Below are positions 63,702 to 64,000 of a stretch of DNA of 64,000 nt, in pieces. The stretch comes from an uncultured Albidovulum sp. Lineage in GTDB: Bacteria > Pseudomonadota > Alphaproteobacteria > Rhodobacterales > Rhodobacteraceae. How positions within the stretch are numbered: position 1 is the stretch's first letter; each line of letters begins with the position of its first letter. The stretch lies in the NCBI GenBank assembly GCA_913064775.1, contig CAJYAD010000013.1, positions 62,001 through 126,000 on the forward strand. Reading direction: 5' to 3'. The notes below the pieces were generated by a model. The model made no database searches. It worked only from the letters and a program-made list of their open reading frames with translations, and was not told where the DNA came from. Made by a program: the position numbers and the translations under genes.

Positions 63702-64000
63702 CCGCCTCGGCCACATGCTGGCGCCGGACGCGGTCCGAGGCATCCAGATCGGCGATGGTGCGCGCCACCCGAAGCACCCGGTGATAGCCCCGCGCCGACA
63801 GGCCGAAACGCTCGGCCACGCGGGCGAGAAGGGCGCGTCCCTCGTCGTCGGGCGCGGCGATTTCCTCAAGCAGGCGGACTTCGACGTCGGCGTTGACCCG
63901 CGCCGAGGTGCCTTTGAGCCGTGCGGCCTGACGGGCCCGCGCCGCCGCGACGCGCGCCGCGACATCGGACGAGGAATCGCCCGATGGCGGCAGGTCGAGA
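63670..64000 (-). CDS. YifB/ComM-type Mg-chelatase-like AAA+ ATPase (C-terminal part)
   Basis: Only the last 109 codons lie in the window. They include VAAARARQAARLKGTSARVN, RFGLSARGYHRVLRVARTIA and ending [13 protein letters not shown], the conserved C-terminal domain of ComM/YifB, a helicase that aids branch migration in natural transformation. The ATPase core is outside the window. Confidence 0.87.
   Translation of the reverse strand, partial: LDLPPSGDSSSDVAARVAAARARQAARLKGTSARVNADVEVRLLEEIAAPDDEGRALLARVAERFGLSARGYHRVLRVARTIADLDASDRVRRQHVAEAVSFRLTGMPG

Overview
The window is a high-GC chromosomal segment of an alphaproteobacterium of the Rhodobacterales (Rhodobacter/Rhodovulum/Paracoccus-like). 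The evidence is the gene content and arrangement: a Usp gene divergent from ccoNOQP, a following ccoGHIS set, FnrL-type boxes (TTGAY-N4-RTCAA), a Rhodobacter-type porin, phaA/phaB, a cytoplasmic sulfite dehydrogenase set (soeABC), a DUF4170/KdtA-like/lpxK operon and a serC-serA/serB cluster. No rRNA, tRNA, CRISPR array, prophage, insertion sequence or plasmid module was recognised. This is mostly core chromosome.

Layout. 1-9.6 kb: PLP aminotransferase (partial), amidase, UbiH-type hydroxylase with a small membrane protein, DUF3576 lipoprotein, porin, YggS, polyprenyl diphosphate synthase, DUF2007 protein, methyltransferase and a DUF465 protein. 9.8-13.6 kb: phaB and phaA (PHB precursor synthesis), an EAL phosphodiesterase and 3-methyladenine glycosylase. 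13.6-16.1 kb: the lipid A operon DUF4170, KdtA-like, lpxK. 16.3-20.8 kb: soeABC. 21-22.7 kb: a metal sensor/exporter pair (dmeR/dmeF type) behind a perfect palindromic operator. 22.9-25.2 kb: 1-Cys peroxiredoxin and an aldehyde dehydrogenase. 25.5-36.8 kb: the microaerobic respiration region, with usp, ccoNOQP, a LysR regulator, a SatP-type acetate transporter and ccoGHIS. 36.8-43.4 kb: lytic transglycosylase, smc, GFA protein, GNAT and metallophosphatase. 43.5-47.4 kb: serA, serC and serB, the whole phosphorylated serine pathway. 47.4-52.9 kb: FkbM methyltransferase, asparaginase, IalB-like protein, rlmN and a YcaQ-type glycosylase. 53-64 kb: trpS, a rhomboid-fold protein, murJ, glnD, a lipoprotein of the PBP-activator family, rsmI, yraN, gshB, an alpha/beta hydrolase and the end of a ComM-type ATPase.

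How the parts work together. ccoNOQP encodes cbb3 oxidase; ccoGHIS supplies its copper and assembly factors. FNR boxes lie at class II spacing upstream of ccoG and, on both sides of their shared intergenic region, upstream of usp and ccoN. A further FNR box sits upstream of no plus-strand protein gene but is followed about 110 bp later by a strong intrinsic terminator, so it may drive a small RNA. This is the most interesting candidate in the window.

A second pattern is a dispersed intergenic element carrying GGGATATTT or GAGTATTTGG cores. I found six copies, five of them between convergent genes and two forming long hairpins. Some proteins keep a fold but lack hallmark catalytic residues: the KdtA-like protein beside lpxK and the rhomboid-like protein. 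Starts were chosen from Shine-Dalgarno spacing; several genes appear to use TTG or GTG.
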